This document shows positions 32,396-44,735 of a stretch of DNA of 64,000 nucleotides, piece by piece. A model generated the notes under the pieces. The model had not been told where the DNA came from. It saw nothing but the letters and a program-made list of their open reading frames with translations, and did no database searches. This stretch comes from Yamagishiella unicocca. Its lineage: Eukaryota > Chlorophyta > Chlorophyceae > Chlamydomonadales > Volvocaceae. The stretch covers positions 1,426,001 through 1,490,000 of the forward strand of contig BDSL01000008.1 of assembly GCA_003116995.1 (NCBI GenBank). The letters are read 5' to 3'. The stretch's first letter is position 1. Every line of letters starts with the position of its first letter. The position numbers were made by a program, and so were the translations under genes.

Positions 32396-34757
32396 TCACT
32401 GCACTGGCTTGCGTGCGAGCACCGCGTCCAGGTAGCTGCCCGTGCGCCGCCCCTCTGCCCCCACAAAGCCCGCCGCCGCCAGCATCGCGCCGTACTCCTC
32501 CGCGCTCCGCTCCCTGCCGTGCGTCTGACACAGCATGTTGAGGTCCTGTTCAGGCAAGCAACCACGGGCGCCGGCGTCGGCGTTAAGGGACGGATATGGT
32601 CGAGGCTGCCCGCCCGCCGCCTTGTGAACCCCCTTTAACACGATTCACGTGTATCACATTTCTATCAAACTGTAGCAGCTGGCTGTCAGGTGCGGCGAGG
32701 GCCTCCTGGAGGCGCTCTAAGTATTCGAGTAAGTGCCGTACAGATAAGATGAAATGGCAGGGAAGAGGAGCTCAACCGAGCGATCAAGGCGCAGCAGGTG
32801 TAGAGCTGCACGCTGGCAAGGCAGGCGCGGAACGACCACCGGCACCAAAACACACAACCCTGCCCACCCCGCCGCCCACCCCACCCCCACCTGCAGCAGT
32901 GCCGGCACTGGTCCCAGCCGGTCGTGGTGCAGCAGCATCTCCGCCACCAGCACCGCGCCGCCGGGTCGCAGCAGGCCGAACGCCAGCGCCAGCAGCTCGT
33001 TGCAGCGGGGCAGGTCCCAGTCGTGCAATATGCGGGACAGCACCACCACATCCACCTGGCGGAGGACGGCAGAACGGGGTTTCGCTTTCGCCGGGCGGCT
33101 GCACTTTTTCCAAAACGGAATGCGAAATGGTGCAGAGCCGCCGTGCTCCACGACCCCACCGAGCGTGCCATGCCCGCTGCAGGGCTGCAGACGTGCAGAG
33201 CCCCAACACATCCCCACCTGCCTGCCTCCTGCGCCTGCTCATGCCGGCGTAACGCACCCACCATCGCGCTTCCGCCACTGTTTGTGCCCATCACGCTACA
33301 GGAACCACCTCCACCCGCACCCACCCGCAGCCACTTGTACCCACTTGCACCCACTTGCACCCACCCGCACCCACCTGTATCCACCTGCACCCACACGCAC
33401 CCACACGCACCCACGCGCACCCACCTGCACCCACCCGCACCCACCCGCACCCACCTGCACCGGCAGCTTGTCCCGCTCGGCAAAGAAGTCCGCCGCCAGC
33501 CACCGCAGCCGCCCCTCGCAAGGCCCACCTGGCGCCGGCGCGAAGTTCGCCTCCGCCGCCGCCACCACGTGGGGCAGGTCCACCACCACCGCCGACGCCA
33601 GGCCCGGGTATGACTCACAGGCGGCGCGCGCCAGCGCGCCAGTGGCCCCCCCTAGGTCTAGCAGCGACTTCGCGAAGGACAGGTCGAAGGCGGCCATCAC
33701 CGCAGGCGCCGACAGGGACGCAAAAGAGTGCATCCCCCGCATGAAGCGTAGCACGTCTGGCGGCGTGGAGTAGATGCGCGCGAAGACGTCCGAGCCGGCC
33801 TGGCCGAACTGCTGCTGCCAGACGTTTGCGCCGGTGCTGACGGCGGTGGAGAGGCCGCCGAAGAGCGGCCAGACGACCTGGGGATGGGGACAGGATTGGG
33901 GAACGAAGACGTGGGGCGGAGGGGTTGATGTTCGTGCCAAGTGGAACTTAGACGCCAGCTGCGACCTCCGTTCCCTGTGGTAGTGCATTCACCCTTCCTA
34001 CCCCCTTCGAGTCCCCTCTCGCCGCGGCCTCCGGCACAGTCGTGCTGCCCCTCAAGCACTGCTGTTGCAACCGTGTCTAAGAGGCCCCTGCTCTACGGCG
34101 CTCATTCGGAGCCCTGGCCCTCCGGGAGCGCGGAGCTCTGGAAACAATTAATTCAGCCAACAGTTAACGGTATCTTCCTGCAGCCGCATGCCTTCATGAG
34201 CCACCCGATGGGACCAACGCTTGCCTTTCCTCCATCCCTTGCTCCCATTCCCTGTTCACACGCCCCTACCAGGCCGAACCCTGGCCCCACGCTTTAATAT
34301 GAAGGGGGGGATACCGTTACGTGCCCAACAATAGCCCCCCGTCAGCCGTGGATTCGCGGAATATCTTTTACCCCCCATCGCCCAGCCTGGCGGCAGCGCG
34401 GACCTGCTGAGAGTGCGTGCAATAGCCCGTGAGGGAGACGGGAGAGCTGCCCACAAGGTACGTCGACGCCACCGGATTAAGACAAAACAGTCCAGGTGAA
34501 GGGCTTTCGAGCAGTTCAAGCGCTACACACGCGCGGCATAGGCGGTCCAGGCCATCCTGCGAAACGGGCTTGCCGCTGCGATTCGTGACAGCCGCACAAA
34601 GCTGCTCCAACGCCATAGGTTCATTGCCTGCTACACCTAGGCATTCAAAAACACCAACATCGACAGCGGCAAACAAAGCCTGTGAGGAGCGGAAAGCGTT
34701 AAGCAGGCTGAGGACCGGCGCCGGGTCCGGTTTGGCTACTTCGGCCGCTTCGGCCAT
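32396..34757 (-). CDS. ASMT/COMT-type O-methyltransferase
   Basis: Predicted SAM-dependent O-methyltransferase of the Methyltransf_2 family, acetylserotonin (hydroxyindole) O-methyltransferase type; true acceptor unknown. Four exons join in phase on the minus strand: 34757-34404, 33877-33455, 33055-32891, 32545-32396, giving 363 residues, the usual family length. The N-terminal dimerisation winged helix contains LLNAFRSSQALFAAVDVGVF and LCLNPVA-like FCLNPVAS. SAM motif I is LLDLGGATGALARA. The catalytic base is the His of LSRILHDWD, followed by RPGGAVLVAEMLL. The C-terminus has LNMLCQTHGRERSAEEY. Intron 2 holds a CACCCAC repeat. It is divergent from the chlorophyllase-like gene with 246 bp between start codons. 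No transit peptide is obvious, so a cytosolic location is likely. Confidence 0.87.
33300..33460. repeat. Minisatellite of (CACCCACCTG / CACCCACCCG / CACCCACACG) units
   Basis: About fifteen 12-bp C-rich units in intron 2 of the O-methyltransferase gene, running up to and including the donor site of exon 2. Confidence 0.88.
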
Positions 34758-35003
34758 GGCAAAGTCCTGATATGAAAACGTGTTGTCAAAGTGCGCACTT
34801 CATGCAAAGGTCCAAGGGCAGACCGGGGTTCAACGGAAAAACGATTTGTACGGCTGTGTGAGAATTGTACGTCATGTGTGATATCATTGTTCCCGACCGC
34901 TTTATAATGACCCAGATGCTCCAATAGAGTTCGAGCAATGCGCTTGTACAAGCTCAAGTGCTATTCTTGCAGCTCGCTATTGGCTAGATATAAACCAGGA
35001 CCA
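34758..35003. promoter_or_regulatory. Shared divergent promoter (O-methyltransferase / chlorophyllase-like)
   Basis: 246 bp between opposed start codons and clearly AT-richer than the flanks. A TATAAA at about 34989 (plus) is too close to ATG 35004 to position that start unless a later ATG is used. A reverse TATAAA lies at about 34900-34906. Confidence 0.5.
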
Positions 35004-38000
35004 ATGTCTACCATGTGCCGCTCCGTACCTATCACGTTGGGCGTATGTCTATTTACGATTGCCTTGATTGGCTACGGAAATGCTCAAGACTTCACCGTCC
35101 GTGGCCCGTTCACCGTCGGCACCTTGTCGCGCAGTGTGACAATCGCAGTCGTGCCAACGGTGGCGGGCAGCAAGCCTTCGTATGTCGATCTGAACGTGAT
35201 CGTGACCTACCCTACATCAGGCTCGGGACCATTTCCTGTCGTCGCCATGTTTAACGGCTTTCAGGTGCGTGGTCCGCTGCATGGCGGGGCAGCGTTCATG
35301 GTGCACAGGACAGCCTGGCCCGCGGCCGAGCGGGCTTTATCAGCTCAGACAAGGACGTACATCATATGTTTCCCTCGCATCCTGGTGCCTTACGTAAATT
35401 GCCAGGCTCTGTAGCCTCGTACAAATGCGACAGTCGCTGACAGCCAATGATGTATCACTCTTCCTTCTGATCGTTCCAGCCTTAAACGTCAAGCTCCTAT
35501 TTTTTTATCCTACATGCCTAAACTCCATGTATTCCCCGTTCCCGTCATCCGCCCCAGGCAAAGGCAGAGTGGTATGGAGCGACTGTGGGCCACGTCGCGT
35601 CGTGGGGCTACGTGGTCATACAGTACACCGTAAAGGGCATCATGACCATTGTGACTGACAAGCTGGAGGTGAGACACGCCGGACGTTTACGGCTCCTTGG
35701 TCCCTACCTTGAACCGAGCCCCTGCCCCATTCATTCCCCCTCCGCCCGCCCATCCGCGGGCCGCGCACCCGCCGCAAGCCCCGTGCCCTCAATCCTCCGT
35801 CGCCATTTCCTTTCCTTGTTTAGTCATCCTCACCACCACTTCGTAGCTGGCGCCTCGTGGCCTCCCAATCCTGAAACCCTGCCTTCCCAGTTGGCCAGCG
35901 CCCAGCCCTGGTGTTACACCTACACCCACACCCACCATCGCATGACCAAACGGGCCACCAATGCCCCCACGTTCTTGCCCTGCCGCCCGGCTGTCCTCTT
36001 CTCTGCAGCTGGGCTACCTGCAGCCGGTGCTGGACTGGCTAGCAGAGCAGGCCGCCCAGGCCGGCGGGCCGCTGCGGGGTATCCCCAGCACGTCGCAGCT
36101 GGCCACCATGGGCCACAGCCGGGGCGGCAAGCTGGCGGCACTGCACTACGCGGGTGGGTGCGACATGGCGCGAGGACTAAGAGGGCCGCACGTTCATGGG
36201 ACTGCTGCTGGCGTGCTGGGGGCGGGTGGCGAGAAGACCCGGTTACACGGCACGTGCTGGGTGTGCGTGGGTGTGCATGTGTGCATAGCGCTTCTAATGA
36301 TTTAACGCGTCCGCCGCTCCAAGTGCCTGTCCTCGGCTTGCTACGTAACGAGCCAGCAGTAGCTAATACATCGCGTTAACCACAGCGCATGTTCTTTTAC
36401 TCCCGTCACAGCCATGCATACCGGGAGCCCCTTGCCTACCTCCGCTCATCCGAAAGTCCAATAGGGGTACTGTATCTTACCTTGCTCGCGAGCGCCGCCC
36501 CTCTGGTGTGCTTGGGTGGCCTGCAGGGCGCACCGACATCTCCACTGCGGTGCTGATCGACCCCGTGGACAACACCAACTTCTCGCCCGAGGGACCCGAC
36601 TACCCGTCAGCTGCCAAGGCGCTGGCGGCCGCCAAGCGCACGGCAGGGCTCGTAGGTGGGTGCGTGCGTTGTCGTGCCCTGCCTGCAACCGGATCGTCGA
36701 GAATGCATTGTTGTTCATTTGGACTACTCCCTTGCCGCTGATCACGGACGGTGCCGGCATTCGGACATGACAGCTATCGCCCCATGCAACCGAATAGACG
36801 AGGATGTCGTCCGAAACTCGCGACGAGCGAGGTGATTCACCGTGCTGGCTTGGCCTCACCGTCCATCCCTCACGACCGCCAACGCACCGGCACCTGCAGG
36901 CGCTGGTGTGACCGGCAGCTGCAACCCGGCAGGAGCCAACTACCCCCGGTTCTTTGAGGCTTTGCCTGCAGGCAGCTGGCAGATGGTCGTGCTGAAGGTG
37001 CGTGTGCGGGGGCGACGGATACCTCAGCTGCGAGCGCGCTGCTGTGTGCGGGCCTGGCGCGCGACGCCCGTAGATCGATGCACCTCGGATCAGTGTGACG
37101 CCGTCCACAGCAGATGCACAGGAATGCGCAGAAGCACGGGTGCACGGGAGCCCCAGCGCTGCTCACGTGGTTACTTCCAGTGCTCTACGTCCAGTCCCCA
37201 TGCGCGGCCTGTCATCTACCTGCTAGCACAACCGCCCACCGCGTTGCCCGCCCCGCCCGCCTACCTGCATGCGCAGGCCGGGCACATGCAGTTCGCCCGC
37301 ACGGGTAACCCCTTCAAGGATTGGAGCCTGGACCTCCTGTGCCGCAAGGGCAAGACGTCGAGCGAGGTAAGGCGGCCGCTGGAAGCCGGGGGCCTCCGGG
37401 GGGGTTTCAGCTTCGGATTGGATGAGTCAAGAGGTTTGTAAGGCGCTGCCAGAGCTTTCTTTGCTTACAGCAGCGTCCCTACATGGCAGTACCTTACGTG
37501 CCAGAGGCGACCAGAAGCGATGAAGCGCGCGGCTGGTGTTGAAGCACGTCTGCGCCCGCTGCCGGTATTTGGAAAGGAACACATGCCTGGAGCGCCGTCA
37601 CCATGCATGTATTTGCCGGCAAAGGCGTCCGTCGTTTAAAAAAGAGGGCTTAAGGGCTCACGGCAGTTTGTTGCGGCAGGAATCTGTAACTACATGCTTA
37701 CCGGTACCATACGCGCCACTAGCTGACGGACACTGATACTGCCCGTTGGTCCGTCCCTCCCTCCCCCGTTCCCTTCCGCCTCCAGGAGGTGATCAGGGCC
37801 GCTGAGAGCTTCGCCGTTGCCTGGCTTGAGGCCACCTTCAGGTCTAAGCAGGTCCGTCTGAAGCTAACTGATTTGGGCAGTCATCACGCGCACGACATCA
37901 TCGCGCGCACGACAGACCACGCGCGTCTGCTCGGTGATGACCTTCGTCTCGTCATTAATGAGCAGCACCAGCAGCTACCTTGCGTCTTGTGCAGCAGCGA

Positions 38001-38344
38001 CCAAAACGCACCTGCGGCAATACTGTAGCAACAGCAGCAGCGCGAACAGGGCCTCCTGGGAGGACCCGGCAGTTCGCCCGATCTGAATTTTTCTATATAC
38101 CGTTGCGCTCCTCCTTACTGCGGTGCCGTTCGCAGCAGCCATTGCTTCTCCCCTGGTCCATCCCTCATTATCCCGCTGGCCCCAGCCCTCATCGCTGACC
38201 CGTTCGCTCCTGTTGGTCCGCCACCGCCATGTCGGCGTCGTGCCCTCACAGGCGCAACCTGGCTTGGAGAACTTCAAGCAGTGGACGAACAGCCAGGTGG
38301 CCAAGGGAGCCATTTCATTTGCGGTCAAGCCCATGTCGACTTGA
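35004..38344 (+). CDS. Chlorophyllase-like alpha/beta hydrolase with signal peptide
   Basis: Predicted serine esterase of the chlorophyllase family, which removes phytol from chlorophyll. Eight exons join in phase: 35004-35264, 35558-35668, 36009-36153, 36527-36655, 36900-36997, 37277-37366, 37786-37851, 38252-38344, giving 330 residues, a normal chlorophyllase length. The lipase motif GHSRGGK carries the nucleophile Ser, IDPVDN the Asp, and AGHMQF the His. HVASWGYVVIQYT and VVAMFNGFQ match the family's early strands. Residues 10-26 (ITLGVCLFTIALIGYG, then NAQ) look like a cleavable signal peptide, so entry to the secretory pathway or a multi-step plastid route is suggested. ATG 34938, in frame, is an alternative start. 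Divergent from the O-methyltransferase gene. Activity on chlorophyll is inferred from family only. Confidence 0.85.
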
Positions 38345-40540
38345 TTGAAACCAAGCAAGCTTACTTGCTCCGCTCAATATTCATATTCATGCACCATCCT
38401 AACGCTTTACACACATACCACTTCTCAATATCCATGTGTATTACCATTTGCTGAAGTCCCATTGATAGATGGTGGGCCTAACTGATGGCGGGCCTAACTC
38501 ATGGCTCGATCCCGACGTGGGCTGGCAGCCTGCGCCTTGGCGAGGTCCGCGCTGCTGGTAAGGACGGGCAGTAGCTCCTTCCGGACTCGACATAAGCAGA
38601 ATAACTTTTGATGACTTGCAAGCGCCGCTAAGAGGGGTGCCGTGCGCGCATCGTTGACGGTTGTTGTGGAGGGGCGTATGGTGGGGTGCGAGGTCTTCTA
38701 CAACTGCAGGCATCAATGCACGACGATAACCCGCTGGTCTTCCGTTGCATCCTTACGTAGCGTGATGTCGAGGGCATGCATCCAGCAGCTGCGAGACGCT
38801 GCCGGCATGAGGGCATTTTGAGGAAGCAAGTTTTCATGCGAATAATATTCATGAGATCATCATACAGCTAGCGCAGTAAGCACATGGGTTGCAAGTTGCA
38901 GGCGATACCCGAAACCCGATGCGCTGTTCGCGTCCACCCTACCTGCGCTCAAGCCACTGTCTTCGCGGCAGGTCGAGGGGGGTATTGTATGGCGCTGCGA
39001 GTCGCTTCACGAGCGCACGGCATGTTGCTGGGTTCGTGCTGAGAGCTTTGCTTGATTACCATGCGGCAGGCAGGCATTGTGTGCGGACTCAGTCCTAGCT
39101 CAATTTCCCATACACCATGGGCATACGCTTTTTTTGTCTGCGGCTAGCTGGCCTGACATACCGGTATTTAGGCTTTGTTTGGCTTCGGATGCTGTCGCCG
39201 AGCCCCGTACGTACAGGTTTCCTTGCTTTTTTCCACAAGTCCCCCAACGTTAGTTAGCCAAGGAACGACACGACACGACGTTGTGGGAGCTCCGCTTCGC
39301 CATCTGTGTTTGCATCTACCATATGCTCTGCTAGCTGGCAGTACGGAGATGCTCTGCTAGCTGTTAGCACGGAGTGATACACAGGCTGTACTATATGGCG
39401 AACACGCGCGGCCCCGTTCGAGAGTGCGATAAGGCTACTTAAAGATTCGAGGTTGATGCGTGCCTCGGTAGTGCATGCCAGCAAGTACATGGCATGGAGC
39501 GCAATTTCTCATAAGCGACATAACACGTGACTTAACATACGCCACCCAAACATATGTCTGCCCCCCGCTTTTCAGGCAGGCTAAGCACGAGCACCAGCCA
39601 GTCAGCCGGCCAGCGGTCAATGAAGCTCCGTAATGCCAACCTACGGGCCATAAACCCACCTGCAGGTGCTTTAGGGCCTGCGCGCTGGATGGCGGAGTCC
39701 TGCACGCGTCGTGGTTTCAAGCTTCCGGCATTCCTGGATCATAGGAGAATGTATATGCTATAGCCAAAACCTAGCTGGCCCCTACTTCACCGTCAAGCGA
39801 GTCCCAACAAGAGGCCTCAGCGGGCCCCCCATCTCTGCCCACATACTTGCATGCCCACATACATGCCCGATGGTTCTACCTCTTGGTCTGGAACCACTGT
39901 AACCGTTACAACATACTTTATTCCAATAACCAACTAACATTCGATTCCGCGCCAATAGGGTACATGAGGCCGTCAGAGGAAAAAGCTGATATACTTCCAG
40001 CAGCACGCCTCTGACTACCCTCTTAAGCGAAATCGGTGTGTTTGCGCCTGTCCAGCGCATCCTGTTTCGCCTCGTACAGTCGTACTAGAAGGTTATTCTG
40101 GCCGGGTACTGGGTAGGTCGCCGAGAACCCTATATGCGTTGCCAAAAGGAAAACACCCGCCAGCGATGATGATGCACTTCCAGGTAATGGCCCAAGCACA
40201 CTCCACCGGCCTCCACACTAACACACGTCCATGACCTCAATAATTGTACGCTCGGCACTCGCCCGCACGCAAACCGGGGACCCTTTTGTTGGCTCTCGTT
40301 GTGCCACAGAGGACACCCTTCCGCTAAACACCCGAAACAAACCCTAGAAGGCGCTTACCAGCGCCCCAACATTCCAAAGCCTATTCGATGAAGTATACGA
40401 TATACTCAAGACTGAGCCACGAGAAGGCCTGCAGGGCATTCTGATTTACGCTTCTGCGCTGCGCGGGTAGCGATGAGTTGTGACATCAGCAGTGCGGGCA
40501 CTTCGGAGAGGTGCCTGCGGGTGCCGATGTGCAGGGGCGC
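38345..40540. other. Convergent intergenic region
   Basis: About 2.2 kb between the chlorophyllase-like 3' end and the MYB gene 3' end. No supported gene. It contains dispersed repeat copy 4 (39861-39912) and two short copies of atgctctgctagctg-type sequence near 39320-39365. Confidence 0.45.
39861..39912 (-). repeat. Dispersed 57-bp repeat, copy 4
   Basis: Reads acatgcccgatggttctacc, then tcttggtctggaaccactg, then taaccgttacaaca. It is the reverse-orientation form, close to copies 1 and 2, with one C deleted in ggaacccac. Confidence 0.85.
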
Positions 40541-43500
40541 TCAAATGGCGCCGGTCTGCCTATCTTGGCGACGGCGCGTAAGCCCGGGCTGATCCACGGG
40601 AATCATGCGGACGGGGGCTGAAGCGGCACACAACGGCACCGGCCCGATTCCGCCAACGGGCCACCCAGCTGCCGCAGCTGCACTCGGCCTGAGCGCGCTC
40701 CTACAGGCGCTCTGAGGCGACTGAACCGCTGCGATTGCGGCTGCAGCAGCAGCTGCTGCTGCGGCGGCTTCGATGTCGTACACAGCGTGCAGCGGCGCGG
40801 TCCCGTGCTGCTGCTCCACACGCTGAGGCTCCGGCGACGAAAGCTGGCTTCTTTGTGCCAGCGGCGTCGGCGCTGCCGCTATCGACGACGAAGACAGCAG
40901 CGGCGCCGCTACAGCATTGCAGCGCTGAAGGGCTTGCTGTAGCTGTAGGTACGGCAGCAGCGCGTGAAGCGGCAGCATGGGCCCGTGGATCAGCGGCACA
41001 GGTTGCCCGAACATGATCTGGTTGCTGGTCACCATGTCCGACGGCGGATGTTGCCTGGCTACAACCTGCTGCTGCTGCAGCAGCAGACGAGCCCAGGCTT
41101 CGCCGGCCACCTTCAACAGCGGTAATGTAGCAGAGCCAGGGGGGCCATCGTCAGCTTGAAAGATGGGCGACAGCATTTCTAGCAGCTAGCTAGGGTTAAG
41201 TCCATGGTCATTTACTCTCACTAGAGATGCCACTTTACTAGAGGCCACTTTACTAGAGGCCACTTTATTGAAGGGGAGTTAGGGCGGAGACATCCGGGCG
41301 CTACGGCGTCCACTGCAGTATCCATTCGGTTCACCCCGCTTGGCTCGGCGTCCCGATACCGCTGGCTACCTACTGACCCACATAGGCGAATAGCCATGTT
41401 ACGCCCAAACCCTAAAGCCTGCCGGCCAGCGCGTACCCCCACCCTGCACCACACCTGCGCGTATACCCCGCCAAGGGTGGGGCACTGCGGTTGTTGCTGC
41501 CGCCGGTAATCGGCCGGGCTGGCGCACTGCCCCCCGGTGATCCCTGTCCCAGCGACAGTGCCGCTGCTGTGACCGCAGCCTTGGCTAAGCCGGGTCGCAC
41601 AGCCCGCCGGCCCCTCCTCATATGGTACAGTTGTCAGGGTGGGTGCGCCGGGTGGTGGCGTCAACGCGGCAGAGGCGTCGCCGTCACAGTGGATGTCGGC
41701 GAGAAGCGCCGCCAGCTCAGCGCCTTCTGCTGGGCGGCAGCGGCATTAAGGGCCAAGCGTACCGTCACAAGAAGGCCAGCAGCACCAGCCGACCCATCGC
41801 TTCACACAGTGCCGCTCAACAACTCCTCATCTCTCATCTCTTTGGTCTCCCTTCAAATCCTGCCTGCTATTCCCGTTTACTATATGAATATGAATACGGT
41901 AACGAGTTCCTAGGCTCCCATAACGATGCAAGCACGTGATGTTGGAATTACCGGTAACAGATGCCCCTTCGGTAGCACCGACCCCGACCCCATTGCTGCC
42001 ATGTCGCAGCCCACCCCCCAAACCTCTGCCGCAGCCCGCTACGACGCCAACCTGGCATGTCGTCGAAGGCGCCAGCTAGCCGCTGCCAGCCGTCTGTGGG
42101 CGACGCCGCGGCCGAGCCGGTCGTCAGGCTGCAGGGCCCTATGTCCGCCATCGCGGCGTCGTCATCCAGGATCGGCAGAGACAGCGGCAGCGGCCGTGGC
42201 CGTGGCTGCTGGTTTCGGAGCTGCTCTTCGTTGGGTGCCGCGTCTACCTTGGCCACGGCACAGCGACCGTCAGAAGCCCCGAGAAAGGCGGCCGTCATCA
42301 CGCTGCCCTTGTGCTGCTGCTGTTGGTATTGATGTTGCTGCGTTCGCGGAGGCACAGGCACTGCGTGCGAAGGTTCGGCCCCGGTTCGAGCAGCACTGGA
42401 GCCGCCCGTGGGTGTTGCCGCTTGTCGGCCGGGAGCCTGGCGGGAGCTAACGGCGTCTCTGCTGCTGCCCAGCGCAGTCCTGCTGGCCTGCAGGCTTTCA
42501 CAGGACTTCAGCGCCGCGGCTGCTGGTTCAGCGACGGCTCCGAAACCCGACCCTATCACGTCACCGGCTGCCTCCCTATGCGAAGCCAGCAGCGACTTGC
42601 CGGCATGCCGATGCCGTATCGCCACATGGTGCTGACGGCCCAGCGGCGACGGCGCCGCCGCCTTCGAGCCGGTCGCCGCTCCTTGCGTGCTTCTCAAGAG
42701 GGCCGGTGGCAGGGGGCTCGCGGCGGTGGCGGCTCCGGCGCTGTCCACAACCGTCTCGTCGGTGTCTGAGTCAGTGGTAACGGAAAGGCTGATGTCCTCC
42801 TCACCACCATCGCCATCCTCCTCCCCGGACTCCGCCGTGTCGTTACCAGACGCGCTTCCCCAACGACGGTACTTCTTCCGGGGCCGGCGTACCACACCGG
42901 CCCTGACGACCGGCTTCGTGGGACAGGTGGCTCCGGCGGCGACGGCGGCGGCACCGCGCGGCGTCGCCGCCAGCAGCGTGTCGTCATCGACTGCGAAGCT
43001 GGCTAGGGGCTCGACGTTGCTCATGGTGGTGTATATCTGCACCGCGCGATCAAAGACCTCCACCGAAGTGCCCCCGCCGTTGCCGAGCACTTGTTTGCCG
43101 TACACCTGCACGGCGGATTCCGGCAAATAATGACGCGTCTATAATTGCAACAGGCTGCGGGGAGCCCTGGCCGCGAGCGCGGCGCTGCCTTGCCACGCGC
43201 ACTGCAAGTGAGACACCCAGAGGACATGTAAGAAGGTTGCACGTCGAAGGTTTGGGGCAGGTTGTATGTAATCGGCCGAAAGTTAAGGCGTTAAATCTAT
43301 CGGGACACGATATGCTTCGCCCCCAGTTGCGCCCTTCCAGGGCACCTCCCACGGCCGCCGTGAATCCGCACCCAGAGCAGTGAGGGCGGCTTCGCCTCGG
43401 CCTTTGATCGAAGCGTGGCGTTGTAGTGATTTCTGCAATCATCGGCAGCAACGGGCACTCGTCAGGAGCTGCAAGGAGCGCCCTGGTGGGTCGGCGGCAG

Positions 43501-44735
43501 CGTCACGCAGAGGAGGATACATTGCGACCGGCTCTTCGGCCTAAGATGACTCTGAGGCGGCCGCTCGTTAATAGCAGTACCTGTTATAGTGGGCTCCAAC
43601 CCAAGGGGCAGAAGCATCGGACGATGCACCTGGACACATTACCACGTGTTCACTCACTTGATGCTGTTCTCGGCGCGTCCAGGTAGGAATTTTGCGATGT
43701 CCGCCCATTGGTTGCCGATCTGACCAGGTAGATGCGCCAGGATTCCGCACGGGCGGGCAAAAGGAGAGACTCTGAATCGGTTCCCGGACGCGCATGGAGC
43801 GCGTCTATAGTCTTGTGTGCGCGTGGCGTGCATTGAACTGTCTGTTGTGAAGGATGCTGTGGAGCAAACACCCTTGCTGGTGCGCCGATACGCGGGGTCA
43901 TACCGGGTATGACAATCGCACAGCCTCTCCACCGACGCAAAAAGCAACTGACGTGGCGTGACGTGGCGTGGCAGCCCCTTTTCCATGGCATCCCTACCTG
44001 GCAGTGCACCCTGCAGTGTGGGAAGGGCAGGGATCAGAATGGAAGGTTTTAGGGCTGATGATTGCGGAAGGCAATTTGCTGGGCTGTCCACATGTCAAGC
44101 ACAGTTCGGTCTTCCACACCCGTTGTTAATCGTCCGCCAATGTGGTTCCCCAATGCCAATGTCCGGCGTGGCTAGCCCCCTACCCCTTCGCCTTATCCCA
44201 TCCTGCCGGGGAACACGAAAACCCAAGGTCTGTGCATAAACATTATGGCTTTGATGGTTGTTGTTGTAACGGTTACAGTGGGTTGATGGTATGCCGTGTG
44301 GAACGGTGTGGATAGGTACCAGTGCGTGGCAGTCCGTGTGTACGCCAGAAAAACCCAAAGACTGACTACTTACGCACCGTTACGTACGCACCTACAAACC
44401 ACGTATTCTTCACGGGTACTCCAGGGCTCTTTGGAGATGTCTGGCCGAAGGTCGTTGCGCCACTTCTCACGGCACTGTTTGCTCGAGCGTGTTGGAACTC
44501 GCTTTGCAACCTCCACCCAATTTATCTCATCTCCTGGTCCAAGCGATGCAATGGCCCGAAGAAGGTTCTCCACCTCGTCTGCCGTCCATTTCCTCGACGT
44601 CTTATTACCTCTGTCGTCTGCGGCCACTTTTCGGGACTTTTTGGCTAGCTTATGCTTCCTATCACTATAAGTGTCACTGCTGGAAGCTGGGCAAGAAACT
44701 CTTGGCTCCGTCGGGTGTGCCGAATGCGTCTCCAT
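40541..44735 (-). CDS. R2R3-MYB transcription factor
   Basis: Predicted nuclear DNA-binding protein. Minus-strand exons: 44735 to about 44396 (basic N-terminus and repeat 2), an exon ending at 43658 (repeat 3), 43432-43372, 43105 to about 42052, and tentatively 41178-40541. Repeat 2: KWTADEVENLL, NWVEVAKRVP, RSSKQCREKWRNDL. Repeat 3: EPWSTREE, then IGNQWADIAKFLPGRAENSIK joined in phase to NHYNATLRSK. The exact 5' edge of the repeat 3 exon is not clear (no AG directly before ILAHLPG; an AG lies 26 nt upstream). The long fourth exon encodes an acidic and Ser-rich region (SGEEDGDGGEED). The last exon is Gln/Ala-rich (polyA 13 residues) and would join at phase 1; without it the frame would stop at 41948. 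The third Trp of repeat 3 is Tyr. Likely a regulator; targets unknown. Confidence 0.78.
41223..41273. repeat. 15-bp tandem repeat (gccactttactagag)
   Basis: Three tandem units with small changes, in what is modelled as the last MYB intron. Confidence 0.8.
43577..43640 (+). repeat. Dispersed 57-bp repeat, copy 5 (strongly diverged)
   Basis: gtacctgttatagtgggctc, then caacccaaggggcagaagcatcgg, then atgcacctggacacat. It is recognisable by order of blocks only; within a MYB intron. Confidence 0.55.
44257..44285 (+). repeat. Dispersed repeat, partial copy 6
   Basis: Contains ttgttgttgtaacggttaca plus gtgggtt, the left half of the repeat only, in the first MYB intron. Confidence 0.7.

Noticed and set aside
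33300..33460. Telomere-like C-rich repeat
   Set aside because: The units are variable 12-mers (CACCCACCTG types), not the algal telomere repeat, and they lie inside an intron.
34989..34994. TATAAA as the TATA box for ATG 35004
   Set aside because: It lies only about 10 bp before that ATG, too close for a normal transcription start, so it is not called as a promoter element for this start.
35585..36379. 264-codon forward ORF across the chlorophyllase-like gene
   Set aside because: Only 35585-35668 matches the real exon frame; the rest reads through an intron and the next exon out of frame.
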